64,000 nt of DNA, from NCBI GenBank assembly GCA_020622165.1, contig JACNMN010000010.1:117876-181875 (forward strand). Direction: 5' to 3'. Below are positions 20,185-29,581 of the stretch, piece by piece. A model generated the notes under the pieces. The model was given only the letters and a program-made list of their open reading frames with translations. It searched no databases and had not been told where the DNA came from. Both the position numbers and the translations under genes were made by a program. The first letter of the stretch is position 1. Every line of letters begins with the position of its first letter. The stretch comes from Boseongicola sp. H5. GTDB taxonomy: Bacteria > Pseudomonadota > Alphaproteobacteria > Rhodobacterales > Rhodobacteraceae.

Positions 20185-21186
20185 TCATGCGGTGGCGAAA
20201 TCGGCGACCGCGTGATCCACCAGCGCGCGCAGGTCGCTGAAATATCCGCCGGATCGCGCGGGCAGGGTCGGATCGGATGTGATGGAGATCGACATGTCCA
20301 GCGCGGGCACCACCACCAGCATCTGGCCGCCATAGCCCCGGCCGTAACAGGCTTGCTGACCGGCAAAGCTGGTGAGGAACCAGCCATATCCATAGGCGTC
20401 GCCCGACCAGCGCGAGCGCCCCCGTGGCTGCCAGGAGGTGTGGATCCATTCGGCGCTCACCACCTGCTCGTCGCCGACGCGACCGTCATTGAGAACCAAC
20501 TCGCCGATCCGCGCCAGATCGCTTGGCGTCATCGCCATCTCGTTGCCGCCGAGATAGCGGCCCTGACGGTCCTGCACCCAGGGCGCGAAAGCGATGCCCA
20601 TCGGCGCGCCAAGCCATGCGCGGGCCATCTCCAGCAGGCTGAGCCCGCTGGCCTGCGACAACGCCGCGCCAAGGATGTGCCACGAGCCGGTGGAATAGAT
20701 GAACCGTCCGCCCGGCCTGCCGACCAGATCGCGGGTCAGCGCGTAGTCGACCCAGTCGCGGCTGGCGATCCAGGCGCCGTAATTCTCGCCCGAGGTGCTT
20801 TCCAGCCCGGCACGCATCGACAGAAGATCGCCGATGGTCAGATCATCCCGTGCGTCCCCGAAGGGCGCGCGCCCCAAAATGGGCAGAACCGGTTGATCAG
20901 GGCCTTCCAGAATGCCGCGGTCGATGGCGATGCCGGTCAGCGTGGCAAGAACGGTTTTCGAGACGGATTTGATATTGGCTGTCTGGTCAAGCCTGCGACC
21001 GCCGAATGCGTTTGCGAAGCGGGTCTGCCCGCCGACCGTGATGATCAGCGTGCGAAGCTGATCGAGCCCGTCGGCATGGGTTGCCAGATCATCGGGGCGC
21101 GGCGGCGTCTGCGCCAGAAGCGCAGGTGCGGCCAGCGTTGCGGGCAGAGCCCCAAGCAAGGTGCGGCGAGACATCAAGCGGCGCAT
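20185..21186 (-). CDS. Exported serine hydrolase, beta-lactamase (class C) fold
   Basis: A 333-residue secreted protein. The N terminus MRRLMSRRTLLGALPATLAAPALLAQ looks like a Tat or Sec signal. The catalytic SxxK is SVSKTV and the second motif is YSTGSW (Tyr-x-x position). The group includes esterases, transpeptidase-like enzymes and true AmpC enzymes; nothing here indicates antibiotic resistance. Convergent with cueR; the 7-base gap holds no terminator that I can see. Confidence 0.82.
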   Translation of the reverse strand: MRRLMSRRTLLGALPATLAAPALLAQTPPRPDDLATHADGLDQLRTLIITVGGQTRFANAFGGRRLDQTANIKSVSKTVLATLTGIAIDRGILEGPDQPVLPILGRAPFGDARDDLTIGDLLSMRAGLESTSGENYGAWIASRDWVDYALTRDLVGRPGGRFIYSTGSWHILGAALSQASGLSLLEMARAWLGAPMGIAFAPWVQDRQGRYLGGNEMAMTPSDLARIGELVLNDGRVGDEQVVSAEWIHTSWQPRGRSRWSGDAYGYGWFLTSFAGQQACYGRGYGGQMLVVVPALDMSISITSDPTLPARSGGYFSDLRALVDHAVADFATA

Positions 21187-21349
21187 GAACGGGGTGCCTG
21201 TCGGTTGTTCGACCTCTTCGGCATCCAGCTAAACCCGAATTGTGCCGAAGTCCAATATCTTGTGGCCGGAGGCGAGTAACACCTCCGTCAGTTGTGTGAC
21301 ATGCCGGGTTTTCAGGCCGAGCCGGAGCATGTTGCCAATGTGGCGGGCA

Positions 21350-22405
21350 TTATCGCAGGCGCAGGCCGGAGTCCGCGTCGAAGAACAGTGGCGCATCGGG
21401 ATCGAAGCTGAGCCCCACGGTGCTACCGGGCGCGGGCGCGGTCTGGTCATGGGCTTCGACGATGATGCGCGTGCCGTCCTGCGCCGTCAGATAATGATAG
21501 GCCACACCGCCAAGCTGTTCGCTGAGATCGACGCGATGGGTTTCCCCCTCGACGATCTTCAGATGCTGCGGTCGCAGGCCCACGGTTACCGCGCCGGTGC
21601 CGATACTGGTAAGGCCCGGCGCCATTTCCGCGCCGCCGAGGCCCGGTACGGTCACCAGCCCCGCGGCGGCCTGACCGGGGAAGAAATTCATCGCTGGCGA
21701 GCCGATGAAGCCTGCCACGAACTGATTGTCCGGATCGTTGTAGAGATCCAGCGGTCGCCCGGCCTGTTCGATGATGCCGGCGCGCAGAACCACGATCTTA
21801 TCGGCCAGCGTCATCGCCTCCACCTGATCATGAGTGACATAGATCATCGTGGCGCCGATCTCCTGATGCAGGCGCGCGATTTCCACCCGCATCTCGACCC
21901 GCAATTCGGCGTCCAGATTGGACAGCGGCTCATCGAAGAGGAACACCTCGGGCCCGCGCACGATTGCCCGCCCAATGGCGACACGCTGCCGCTGGCCACC
22001 CGACAGGGCCTTGGGTTTGCGGGCCAGGTAGTCGTCGAGCTTCAGGACGCGGGAGGCCTCCGTCACCTTCTTCCGGATCTCTTCCTTCGGATGGCCGTTC
22101 ATCTTGAGGCCGAAGCCCATGTTCTCGGCCACAGTCATGTGCGGATAAAGCGCGTAGGTCTGGAACACCATCGCCACCCCGCGATCTGCGGGGTCCATAT
22201 GTGTGACGTCGCGGTCGCCGATCTCGATCCGGCCGCCCGTCGTCTCCTCCAGCCCGGCCACCATGCGCAGAAGCGTGGATTTCCCGCAGCCCGACGGCCC
22301 TACAAAGACGCAGAAATCGCCATGATCGATTTGCAGATCGACCCCGTGGATGACCTTCACATCACCGTACTTCTTCACCACATTGCTGAGTGTGACGCCT
22401 GACAT
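21350..22405 (-). CDS. Sugar ABC transporter ATP-binding protein (LacK/UgpC/MsmK type)
   Basis: A 351-residue ATPase for carbohydrate uptake. Walker A is [11 protein letters not shown], signature [15 protein letters not shown], Walker [14 protein letters not shown]-loop YVTHDQ. The C-terminal TOBE-type regulatory extension (about 235-351) is typical of MalK/UgpC ATPases. It lies three bases behind the IclR gene and is divergent from the binding-protein/permease operon, which lacks its own ATPase, so it should energise that transporter. Confidence 0.94.
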   Translation of the reverse strand: MSGVTLSNVVKKYGDVKVIHGVDLQIDHGDFCVFVGPSGCGKSTLLRMVAGLEETTGGRIEIGDRDVTHMDPADRGVAMVFQTYALYPHMTVAENMGFGLKMNGHPKEEIRKKVTEASRVLKLDDYLARKPKALSGGQRQRVAIGRAIVRGPEVFLFDEPLSNLDAELRVEMRVEIARLHQEIGATMIYVTHDQVEAMTLADKIVVLRAGIIEQAGRPLDLYNDPDNQFVAGFIGSPAMNFFPGQAAAGLVTVPGLGGAEMAPGLTSIGTGAVTVGLRPQHLKIVEGETHRVDLSEQLGGVAYHYLTAQDGTRIIVEAHDQTAPAPGSTVGLSFDPDAPLFFDADSGLRLR

Positions 22406-22408
22406 GGG

Positions 22409-23251
22409 TTATCCCCTCCCGATTTTCGGTGTGGTGTCCGCATCGGGAAAGCGCCAGCTTTGCGCCTCCTCCGCGATGGCTTGCGTGGTTCGCCGGATAA
22501 GCGGAACATGGTCTTCCAGCGCATCCAGAGAGGTGCGTTCCGTCGAGGATGTGACCGACAGCGCGCCGAGAACCCGGCCGCGCGCGGTCAGAATCGGAAG
22601 CGCGACGCAGATGATGCCCGGCTCGTGTTCTTCCCTGTCAAAAGCGTATCCGCGCGACCGGATGCGCGCCAGTTCGGTGCGAAGCGCGGCTTCGGAGGCA
22701 AGCGTGTTCGGCGTGAAGCGGTGAAAGGACTGCTGCGCCAGTATGGGCGACAGGTCGTCCTCGGGGAGAAAGGCGATCATCGCCTTGCCCACTCCGGTGC
22801 AATAGGCCGGGCCGATCTTGCCTGCCTGCGAATACATCGGCAGCGGTTCGCGCGCGTTCCGCTTGTCGACATAAAGAACCTGGGCCGCGTCAAGCTGCGC
22901 CAGATGCACGGTTTCCCCCACGGCCTCGCTCAACAGGTCGATATGGGGCCGTGCGATGGGGGCAAGCGACGAGGTCTGCCATGCCGCATGAGCCAGCCGG
23001 ACCAGCCGGATGCCAAGCGTATAAGTCTGCCGTTCGGGCTCGTAGGCCAGCATGCCCTGATTGGTGAGGGTCTGGAGAAATCGGTAGAGCGTGGCCTTGG
23101 GATAGGGGCTCTGCGAAAGCAATTCGCCGAACCGGACCGGGCGGCCGAACCCGGCCACTTCGTCCAGAACGCCAAGCGCCTTGCCCACGGTTCCGTCACC
23201 GGGTTTGTCGCCGGAATTGTCCGCGGCATGTCCCAAAACTGTTCCTCCCAT
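22409..23251 (-). CDS. IclR-family transcriptional regulator
   Basis: A 280-residue regulator. A winged helix is near the N terminus (VRFGELLSQSPYPKATLYRFLQTLTNQGML), and the effector-binding IclR domain runs from about 95 (VHLAQLDAAQVLYVDKRNARE ... YCTGVGKAMIAFLPEDDL). ATG at 23249-23251 follows GAGGA. Divergent from the galactoside operon, whose promoter contains a perfect GAAACT-A-AGTTTC dyad, so it is the likely regulator of both directions. The effector could be a galactose-pathway intermediate (inference). Confidence 0.92.
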   Translation of the reverse strand: MGGTVLGHAADNSGDKPGDGTVGKALGVLDEVAGFGRPVRFGELLSQSPYPKATLYRFLQTLTNQGMLAYEPERQTYTLGIRLVRLAHAAWQTSSLAPIARPHIDLLSEAVGETVHLAQLDAAQVLYVDKRNAREPLPMYSQAGKIGPAYCTGVGKAMIAFLPEDDLSPILAQQSFHRFTPNTLASEAALRTELARIRSRGYAFDREEHEPGIICVALPILTARGRVLGALSVTSSTERTSLDALEDHVPLIRRTTQAIAEEAQSWRFPDADTTPKIGRG

Positions 23252-23298
23252 CGCGTCCTCCGTTCTCGGTCGGCACTCTGGCGGTGCGGAGGAAACTG

Positions 23299-23352
23299 TT
23301 GACAACCCTAAGCCGAGTCGCATTATGATTTCAATATAAGAAACTAAGTTTC
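23299..23352 (+). promoter_or_regulatory. Promoter and IclR-type operator of galactoside operon
   Basis: TTGACA at 23299-23304 and TATGAT at 23324-23329 (19-base spacing, or 18 using TTATGA) form a promoter for the binding-protein gene. Just downstream is the perfect dyad GAAACTAAGTTTC (23340-23352), of the GGAAAC/GTTTCC kind that IclR-family proteins bind. Its place after the -10 suits repression. Confidence 0.65.
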
Positions 23353-23380
23353 ACATAATGGAACCAATCGGGAGGAAACC

Positions 23381-24646
23381 ATGCGGTCCATCTTTACCAC
23401 CGGCGCTGCTGCCCTGGCGGCGGCCACCATCCTGTCTGGCTCGGCTTTTGCCGAGAGCCACGCGGCGCTTTCGGGCGATCTTGTGATCTTCTCGGACATG
23501 TCCAACCCCGCGCCCCGCGCGGTGATGGAAGGCATGGTCGAGCGGTTTGGCGAAATGCACCCCGATCTGAACATCGAACTGACGATCATCGACCGGGAAG
23601 CCTACAAGACGCAGATCCGCAACTTCCTTCAGGCCAACCCGCCGGATGTGGCGAACTGGTATGCGGGCAACCGGATGCTGCCTTATGTGGAGGCGGGCCT
23701 GTTCACCGATATCTCCGATCTCTGGGAAGAAGGCGGGCTGACCGAGACGCTGGCCTCAACGCAGGCCTCAATGACGATCGGCGACGGCATCTATGGCGTG
23801 CCCTACACCTATTACCAGTGGGGTGTTTACTACCGCGAGGACATCTTCGAGGAGCTTGGGCTTGAAGCGCCCGAGACCTGGGACGAGGAGATTGCGAACT
23901 GCCAGGCGATCATCGATTCCGGCCGGTTCTGCTATACTATCGGCACCAAGTTCCTGTGGACCGCCGGCGGTTGGTTCGACTATCTGAACATGCGCACCAA
24001 TGGTTATGACTTCCACATGGCGCTGACCAATGGCGAGATCCCATGGACCGACGATCGCGTCCGGGCCACATTCGCCAACTGGCAGCAACTGATCGACATG
24101 GGCGCGTTTCTGGAAAATCATCAGACCTACAGCTGGCAGGAGGCGCTGCCCTTCATGGTCAATGGCGAAGCCGCGGCCTATCTGATGGGCAACTTTGCCG
24201 TGGCGCCGATGCGCGAGGCGGGGCTCACCGACGATCAGATAGGGTTCTACCAGTTCCCGCAGATCGATCCCTCGATCGAGATGGCCGAAGATGCGCCGAC
24301 CGATACGTTCCACATCCCCTCGGGCGCCAATAACGTGGAGGCGGCGCGGGCCTTCCTGCTGTTCGTGACCTCGGCGGAGAACCAGACGCTGATCAACGGC
24401 GGCGACGGTCTGGGCCAGTTGCCGGTGAACTCCCAGTCCTCCGTCGATGACGACGAGTTCCTGAGTGCCGGGTTCGAGATGCTCAGCCAGAACAGCCCCG
24501 GCGGTATCGCGCAGTTCTTCGACCGGGACGCCCCGGCGGAGATGGCACAGGTGGCGATGCAGGGGTTCCAGACCTTCATGGTCGATCCCTCCTCGCTCGA
24601 CTCGGTTCTCGACCGTCTGGAACAGGCGCGCCAGCGCTTCTATTGA
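23381..24646 (+). CDS. Sugar ABC transporter substrate-binding protein
   Basis: A 421-residue periplasmic binding protein of the extracellular solute-binding family 1 (COG1653). Signal peptide is MRSIFTTGAAALAAATILSGSAFA. Characteristic stretches are DLVIFSDMSNPAPRAVMEGM, INIELTI-like NIELTIIDREAYKTQIRNFL, YGVPYTYYQWGVYYR and the late NGGDGLGQLPVNSQS. ATG 23381 follows GGGAGGAAACC. Enzymes downstream hydrolyse both alpha- and beta-galactosides, so the ligand is probably a galactoside such as melibiose, raffinose or lactose (inference). Confidence 0.93.
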   Translation: MRSIFTTGAAALAAATILSGSAFAESHAALSGDLVIFSDMSNPAPRAVMEGMVERFGEMHPDLNIELTIIDREAYKTQIRNFLQANPPDVANWYAGNRMLPYVEAGLFTDISDLWEEGGLTETLASTQASMTIGDGIYGVPYTYYQWGVYYREDIFEELGLEAPETWDEEIANCQAIIDSGRFCYTIGTKFLWTAGGWFDYLNMRTNGYDFHMALTNGEIPWTDDRVRATFANWQQLIDMGAFLENHQTYSWQEALPFMVNGEAAAYLMGNFAVAPMREAGLTDDQIGFYQFPQIDPSIEMAEDAPTDTFHIPSGANNVEAARAFLLFVTSAENQTLINGGDGLGQLPVNSQSSVDDDEFLSAGFEMLSQNSPGGIAQFFDRDAPAEMAQVAMQGFQTFMVDPSSLDSVLDRLEQARQRFY

Positions 24647-24656
24647 GGATGCGAAC

Positions 24657-24720
24657 GGGGATGGGCCCCTTGGCCCATCCCCGCGGATCTGCGGCCCGCC
24701 GGTTTCCGGATCGGCGGGCC
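24657..24720 (+). terminator. Two hairpins between binding-protein and permease genes
   Basis: A perfect 11-bp stem, GGGGATGGGCC/GGCCCATCCCC with loop CCTT (24657-24682), is followed by GGCCCGCC/GGCGGGCC (24693-24720). No T-run follows, so these look like mRNA-stabilising or attenuating hairpins that keep the binding protein more abundant than the permeases, a familiar arrangement in ABC operons. Confidence 0.7.
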
Positions 24721-24814
24721 GCCCCACCAGACCCACGCCGATATGCATCGGCTGTATCTGGATCGTCCGCGGTGCGTGCTGCCTGCGTGAACCGCTCGCC
24801 GGAGGGCCCCCGCC

Positions 24815-25756
24815 ATGACCATGACAGCCATGCCTGAAACCGAGATTGCCGCGCCTCCGCGCCGGTTCCGCCAGCAGGCCATCGCGCCCTGGCTGTTCCT
24901 TCTGCCCGGCCTCCTGTTTTTCTCGGTCTATGTCATTGTCCCGATTATCCAGAGCTTCCAGATATCGTTCTACGACTGGAACGGGCTGGACCGGCCCGAT
25001 GGCACCAGCACGGCGGTTTATGTCGGTCTGGAGAATTACCGCGATCTCTGGGACGATCCCGATTTCTGGACCTCGCTCAGAAACAACGCGATCTGGCTGG
25101 TCCTCTATCTTCTGGCGATCCCCGGCGGTCTGTTCATCGCGCTTTTCCTGAACCAGACCGTCACCGGCATCCGCCTTTACAAATCCCTGTTTTTCTTTCC
25201 GTTCGTGATCAGCCAGGTGGTTGTGGGCCTTGTCTTCACCTGGTTCTACGACCCGACCTTCGGCATGATCAACGAGCTTTTGGGCCTTGTCGGTCTGGGC
25301 CCGGTGAACATTCTGGGCGATACGCGCTATGCCACATACGGCATCATCGCCGCCGGCCTCTGGCCGCAGACGGCCTATTGCATGATCCTCTATCTCACGG
25401 GCCTGAATGCGGTGGATCCGGAACAGATCGAGGCGGCACGGCTGGACGGCGCCAAGGGCCCCAAGATGCTGTGGTACGTGGTGCTGCCGCAGCTTCGGCC
25501 GGCGACCTTCATCGCCTTCGTCGTCACGGTGATCGGGGCGCTGCGTTCCTTCGATCTGATCTCGATCATGACCGATGGCGGGCCCGGCTTCTACTCCACC
25601 AGCGTTCTGGCCTTCTACATGTGGGATGTCGCGCTCAGCGAGTTCGGGTTCCGGATGGGCTATGGAAGCGCCATCGCGGTCATCCTCTTCCTGATCATGC
25701 TGATCTATATCGCGGGCTTCCTGTGGAAGATGTACCGCGACGAGAAGGGGGTCTGA
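24815..25756 (+). CDS. Sugar ABC transporter permease 1
   Basis: A 313-residue inner-membrane permease of the MalF/UgpA type. Six membrane spans, the first from IAPWLFLLPGLLFFSVYVIVPII. The EAA loop that docks the ATPase is EQIEAARLDGAKGPKMLWYVVLPQLRP. The ATG at 24815 is adopted, although MTAMPETE four codons on is also possible. Works with the second permease immediately downstream and probably the divergent ATPase at 21350. Confidence 0.93.
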   Translation: MTMTAMPETEIAAPPRRFRQQAIAPWLFLLPGLLFFSVYVIVPIIQSFQISFYDWNGLDRPDGTSTAVYVGLENYRDLWDDPDFWTSLRNNAIWLVLYLLAIPGGLFIALFLNQTVTGIRLYKSLFFFPFVISQVVVGLVFTWFYDPTFGMINELLGLVGLGPVNILGDTRYATYGIIAAGLWPQTAYCMILYLTGLNAVDPEQIEAARLDGAKGPKMLWYVVLPQLRPATFIAFVVTVIGALRSFDLISIMTDGGPGFYSTSVLAFYMWDVALSEFGFRMGYGSAIAVILFLIMLIYIAGFLWKMYRDEKGV

Positions 25757-25759
25757 GCG

Positions 25760-26608
25760 ATGTTTCCGACGCCTATCGCAAAGACCTCCCGCACCTGGCA
25801 GCTGACCTATCAGACGTTGCTGCCTGTCGCGATGGTCCTGTGGCTGCTGCCGCTTCTGGCGGTGATGTGGTTTTCGATCAAACCCGGCGCCGATTTCACC
25901 ACCGGCAACTATTGGGGCCTGCCGAGCAGCTTCGAAGGATTTGCCAATTACTTCCTCGTGTTCACCGGGTCGGACATGCCGCGATATCTGTGGAACTCGG
26001 TGATGATCACGGTGCCGACCGTGGCGGGCGCGGTGGCGCTTTCCTGCATGACCGGGTTCGCGCTGGGGGTTTATCGCTTCAAGGGCAATCTCCTGATATT
26101 CTTCATGTTCGTGGCCGGTAACTTCGTGCCGTTCCAGATCCTGATGGTGCCCGTGCGCGATCTGACGCTGGATATGGGGCTCTATGACACCCGCATCGGG
26201 CTGGTTCTGTTTCACATCGCCTTTCAGACCGGCTTCTGTACCTTGTTCATGCGCAATTTCATCCGGGCGTTGCCCCGCGAACTGATCGAAGCGGCGCGGG
26301 TCGAAGGGGTCAGCGAATGGCGCATCTTCTGGTATGTGGTCCTGCCGCTGATGCGGCCCGCGATCGCAGCGCTGGCAGTACTGATCTTCACCTTCATCTG
26401 GAACGATTACTTCTGGGCGGTGGTCTTGACCCAGAGCCCCGAAAGCCAACCGGTCACCGCCGGGATCACCAGCTTCAACGCGCAGTACCGGGCGATGTAT
26501 CACCTGATGAGCGCGGGCAGCATCGTGGCGGCGATCCCGCCCGTGGCAATGTTTTTCGCCATGCAGAAACACTTCATAGCGGGCCTGACGCTGGGGGCCG
26601 TGAAATAA
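25760..26608 (+). CDS. Sugar ABC transporter permease 2
   Basis: A 282-residue MalG/UgpE-type permease, starting three bases after the first permease ends. Six hydrophobic spans; EAA motif ELIEAARVEGVSEWRIFWYVVLPLMRPAI read as helix-loop facing the cytoplasm. Tail FFAMQKHFIAGLTLGAVK is typical of sugar permeases that end near the membrane. Confidence 0.93.
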   Translation: MFPTPIAKTSRTWQLTYQTLLPVAMVLWLLPLLAVMWFSIKPGADFTTGNYWGLPSSFEGFANYFLVFTGSDMPRYLWNSVMITVPTVAGAVALSCMTGFALGVYRFKGNLLIFFMFVAGNFVPFQILMVPVRDLTLDMGLYDTRIGLVLFHIAFQTGFCTLFMRNFIRALPRELIEAARVEGVSEWRIFWYVVLPLMRPAIAALAVLIFTFIWNDYFWAVVLTQSPESQPVTAGITSFNAQYRAMYHLMSAGSIVAAIPPVAMFFAMQKHFIAGLTLGAVK

Positions 26609-26624
26609 CGATCTGGGTACCTTG

Positions 26625-28799
26625 ATGGCGAGTTTTCCCGACAGCGCGGATATCCCTTCGGCCCCGGCGCATGCGCCGGTTGACGACCGTGCGGTCCGGC
26701 CTGTCCGCCGCGATGCGCGGACATGGCGGCTGGACGATGGCGGGCGGCAGACGCTTGTGCTGGCCGCCCATGGCGACCGCCTGCCGCAAGTCGTCTATTG
26801 GGGTGCGCCGTTGCCCGGTGACGAGGATCTGGCCACGCTGCACGCGGCCCATGCCATCGACGTGACCGGCGGCATGCTGGACGAAAACCCCGACCTGTCG
26901 ATCTGCCCCGAGGCCGTGCGAACCTTTCCGGGCCAGCCCGGGCTGATCCTGCGTGCAGGCGACGGCACGCCGCTTTTGCCGAAATTCTGCTTCGTCGCAG
27001 AGGAAGGCGATGGCCAAAGCCTGCGGCTGATCTTCGCGGATGCGGAGAACGGCCTGACGCTGACCTTCTTTTTCCTGACCGATACCAGCACGCGGGTCAT
27101 CACCGCGCGGTCGCGGCTGGATGCGTCGGACCCGGTACATCTGCACTGGCTGGCGGCGCCGGTTCTGCCCGCGCCGCAGCAAAGCGTCGAGATGATCGAT
27201 GTCTCGGGGCGCTGGTGCGGCGAGTTTCAGTTGAACCGCACGCCCTGGTCCGCCGGGATGCGCTATCGGGAAAACCGCACCGGGCGGACCGGGCATGAGC
27301 ATTTTCCGGGCCTTCTGGTTCCCTGTATCGGGTGCAGCAACACCGCGGGCGAGGCCTATGGCTTCCACTATGGCTGGTCCGGCGGGCACAAGATGATCGC
27401 CGAGGAGTTGCCCGATGGGCGGCGTCAGGTGCAGTTCGGGCATGCCGCGCGGATGGAAACAAGGCCCGCGAAACGCTTCGAAAGCGCCCCGCTCTACATC
27501 ACCTATTCCGCAAGCGGGCTGAACGGTTGTGCGGTCGCGTTTCAACGCCACCTGCGGGACAGGATCGTGAACTGGCCAAAGCCGGCCGTTCCGCGGCCGG
27601 TGCATTACAATTGCTGGGAGGCCGTCTATTTCGACCATTCGCTTCCGGTTCTGAAGGACATCGCGAGCCGCGCGGCCGATCTGGGGGCGGAGCGGTTCGT
27701 GCTTGATGACGGATGGTTCGGCCAGCGCGATGACGATACCCGCTCCCTGAGCGACTGGGAGGTCGATGCGCGCAAGTATCCCGAAGGGCTCGATCCGCTG
27801 ATCCGCCATGTCCACGGGCTTGGAATGAGCTTCGGGATCTGGTTCGAACCCGAGATGATCAACCCCGACAGCGATATTCACCGGGCCCATCCCGACTGGG
27901 CCCTTGGCGGCGAGGACCAGACGCTCGGGCGCCAGCAGAAAGCGCTGAACATGGCGCTGCCGGAGGTGCGCGATTTCATCTATGATCGGATGGCCGCCAT
28001 CCTCTCGGCGCACGAGATCGACTATGTCAAATGGGATCATAACCGGGTTCTGCCGATGCCCGACGCGGACCAGACCCGTGGATCCTATGCCTTGATCGAC
28101 CGGCTGCGCGCGGAGTTCCCGAAGGTCGAGATAGAAAGCTGTGCCTCCGGCGGGGGGCGGATAGATTTCGGGATCATGAAGCGGACGCAGCGGGTTTGGC
28201 TGAGCGACAGCAACGATGCGCTGGAGCGTCTTCGGATCCAGCACGACGCGGCGCTGTTTCTGCCGATGGTCGTCACCGGCTCCCATGTGGGGCCGCGGCG
28301 CTGCCACACCTCGGGGCGGGTTCTGGATATCGCCTTCCGGGCCTGGGTCGCGGCACAGCGGCATATGGGCTTCGAGATGGATCCGCGTGAGCTGGATACC
28401 CGCGAAGCCGCCGTTCTCAGGCAAGTCACCGCCTGGTGGAAAGCCAATCGCGACTGGATGGCGGGCGCGGATATCCTCCGGCTGGACAGCGCCGACCCCG
28501 CCGTTCTTGCAGAGCAGCAGATGACCCGCGAAGGTGACCGGTTCGTGGTCTTTGCGGGCAAGGCCGCGACCTCAGCCCAGATCTCGCCGCGACCCCTGCG
28601 GCTGACGGCGCTGGACCCGCTCGCGCGCTACCGGATCGGGTTTCTGAACCGGGCGGACATTCCGGCGTTGAGCCGGGGCGAGCCGATCCTGAAGACCGGG
28701 CCGATCGAGGTTTCCAGCGCCTGGCTGATGCATCATGGTCTGGTTCTGCCTTGGGCCTTTCCGGAAACCATGTGGGTAATCGAAGGAGAACGGTTGTGA
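26625..28799 (+). CDS. Alpha-galactosidase, GH36
   Basis: Releases terminal alpha-galactose from melibiose- or raffinose-type sugars. 724 residues from ATG 26625, the usual GH36 size: an N-terminal beta-sandwich (to about 310) and a (beta/alpha)8 catalytic domain. The nucleophile is Asp471 in YVKWDHNR and the acid/base Asp528 in SDSNDALERLRIQ; CASGGGRIDFG lies between. No signal peptide, so hydrolysis is cytoplasmic after uptake. Its last codons overlap the start of the dehydrogenase gene. Confidence 0.94.
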   Translation: MASFPDSADIPSAPAHAPVDDRAVRPVRRDARTWRLDDGGRQTLVLAAHGDRLPQVVYWGAPLPGDEDLATLHAAHAIDVTGGMLDENPDLSICPEAVRTFPGQPGLILRAGDGTPLLPKFCFVAEEGDGQSLRLIFADAENGLTLTFFFLTDTSTRVITARSRLDASDPVHLHWLAAPVLPAPQQSVEMIDVSGRWCGEFQLNRTPWSAGMRYRENRTGRTGHEHFPGLLVPCIGCSNTAGEAYGFHYGWSGGHKMIAEELPDGRRQVQFGHAARMETRPAKRFESAPLYITYSASGLNGCAVAFQRHLRDRIVNWPKPAVPRPVHYNCWEAVYFDHSLPVLKDIASRAADLGAERFVLDDGWFGQRDDDTRSLSDWEVDARKYPEGLDPLIRHVHGLGMSFGIWFEPEMINPDSDIHRAHPDWALGGEDQTLGRQQKALNMALPEVRDFIYDRMAAILSAHEIDYVKWDHNRVLPMPDADQTRGSYALIDRLRAEFPKVEIESCASGGGRIDFGIMKRTQRVWLSDSNDALERLRIQHDAALFLPMVVTGSHVGPRRCHTSGRVLDIAFRAWVAAQRHMGFEMDPRELDTREAAVLRQVTAWWKANRDWMAGADILRLDSADPAVLAEQQMTREGDRFVVFAGKAATSAQISPRPLRLTALDPLARYRIGFLNRADIPALSRGEPILKTGPIEVSSAWLMHHGLVLPWAFPETMWVIEGERL

Positions 28800-29581
28800 C
28801 ATCGGACCCGACGGAGATGACGGCTATTTTCCCCGACCTCAAAGGGGCCTCGGTGTTCATCACCGGCGGCGGGTCGGGCATTGGCGCGGCCCTGACCGAA
28901 GGGTTCCTGCGGCAAGGCGCGCAGGTGGCGTTCGTGCAGCGCTCCGACGCATCGGAGTTTGTGGCGCAGATGGAGATCGACACAGGTGCGCGCCCGCATT
29001 TCATGCCATGCGACATCACCGATATTCCTCGGCTGAGAGCCTGCATCGCCGAAGCCGCGGAGGTGAATGGACCTGTCACCGTTCTGGTCAACAACGCGGC
29101 TAATGACAGGCGCCACGCGACCGAAGACGTGACCGAAGAGTTCTGGGACTGGTCGCAGGCGATCAATCTCAAGGCCTATTTCTTTGCCTGTCAGGCCGTG
29201 ATCGACGGTATGCGCAAGGCCGGGGGTGGTGCGATCGTGAACTTTTCCTCGGTATCCTACATGATGGGGAATGCGGGCTATCCGGCCTATACGACCGCCA
29301 ATGGCGGCATCACCGCGATGACCCGGAGCCTCGCGCGGGAGTTCGGCCCGGACGGTATCCGCGCCAACGCCCTGCTGCCTGGCTGGGTTCTGACCGACAA
29401 GCAGCTTGAGATGTGGGCCAGCCCCGAGGATCTTGCCGCCCATATGGAAAAGCAATGCCTCAAGGCGCATCTGGCGCCGGCCGATATTGTGGGCGGAACA
29501 CTGTTCCTGGCTTCCGATGCCAGCCGGATGATGACCGGCCAGTCCCTGGTGATCGACGGCGGCGTGGTGTTTCCGGGATGA
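28796..29581 (+). CDS. SDR-family dehydrogenase, predicted galactose dehydrogenase
   Basis: Expected to oxidise D-galactose to galactonolactone with NAD(P)+. 261 residues from the GTG at 28796, eight bases after AGGAG and overlapping the preceding stop; ATG 28817 is the alternative. The cofactor motif is TGGGSGIG and the structural NNAAND is present, but the catalytic YxxxK reads Y165-TTA-N169, Asn in place of Lys. The remaining SDR frame (FSSVSYMMGN, PGWVLTDKQ, DGGVV) is sound. The substrate is assigned from the operon (kinase, aldolase, lactonase, galactosidases). Confidence 0.78.
   Translation: MTSDPTEMTAIFPDLKGASVFITGGGSGIGAALTEGFLRQGAQVAFVQRSDASEFVAQMEIDTGARPHFMPCDITDIPRLRACIAEAAEVNGPVTVLVNNAANDRRHATEDVTEEFWDWSQAINLKAYFFACQAVIDGMRKAGGGAIVNFSSVSYMMGNAGYPAYTTANGGITAMTRSLAREFGPDGIRANALLPGWVLTDKQLEMWASPEDLAAHMEKQCLKAHLAPADIVGGTLFLASDASRMMTGQSLVIDGGVVFPG

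Noticed and set aside
20185..21186. Resistance beta-lactamase
   Set aside because: It has the fold and SxxK motif, but the family is mostly esterases and peptidases, and there is no regulator or mobile context suggesting resistance.
23768..28424. Two very long minus-strand frames (934 and 616 codons)
   Set aside because: They are antisense to the binding protein, permeases and alpha-galactosidase, whose motifs are intact; high G+C keeps the opposite frame open.
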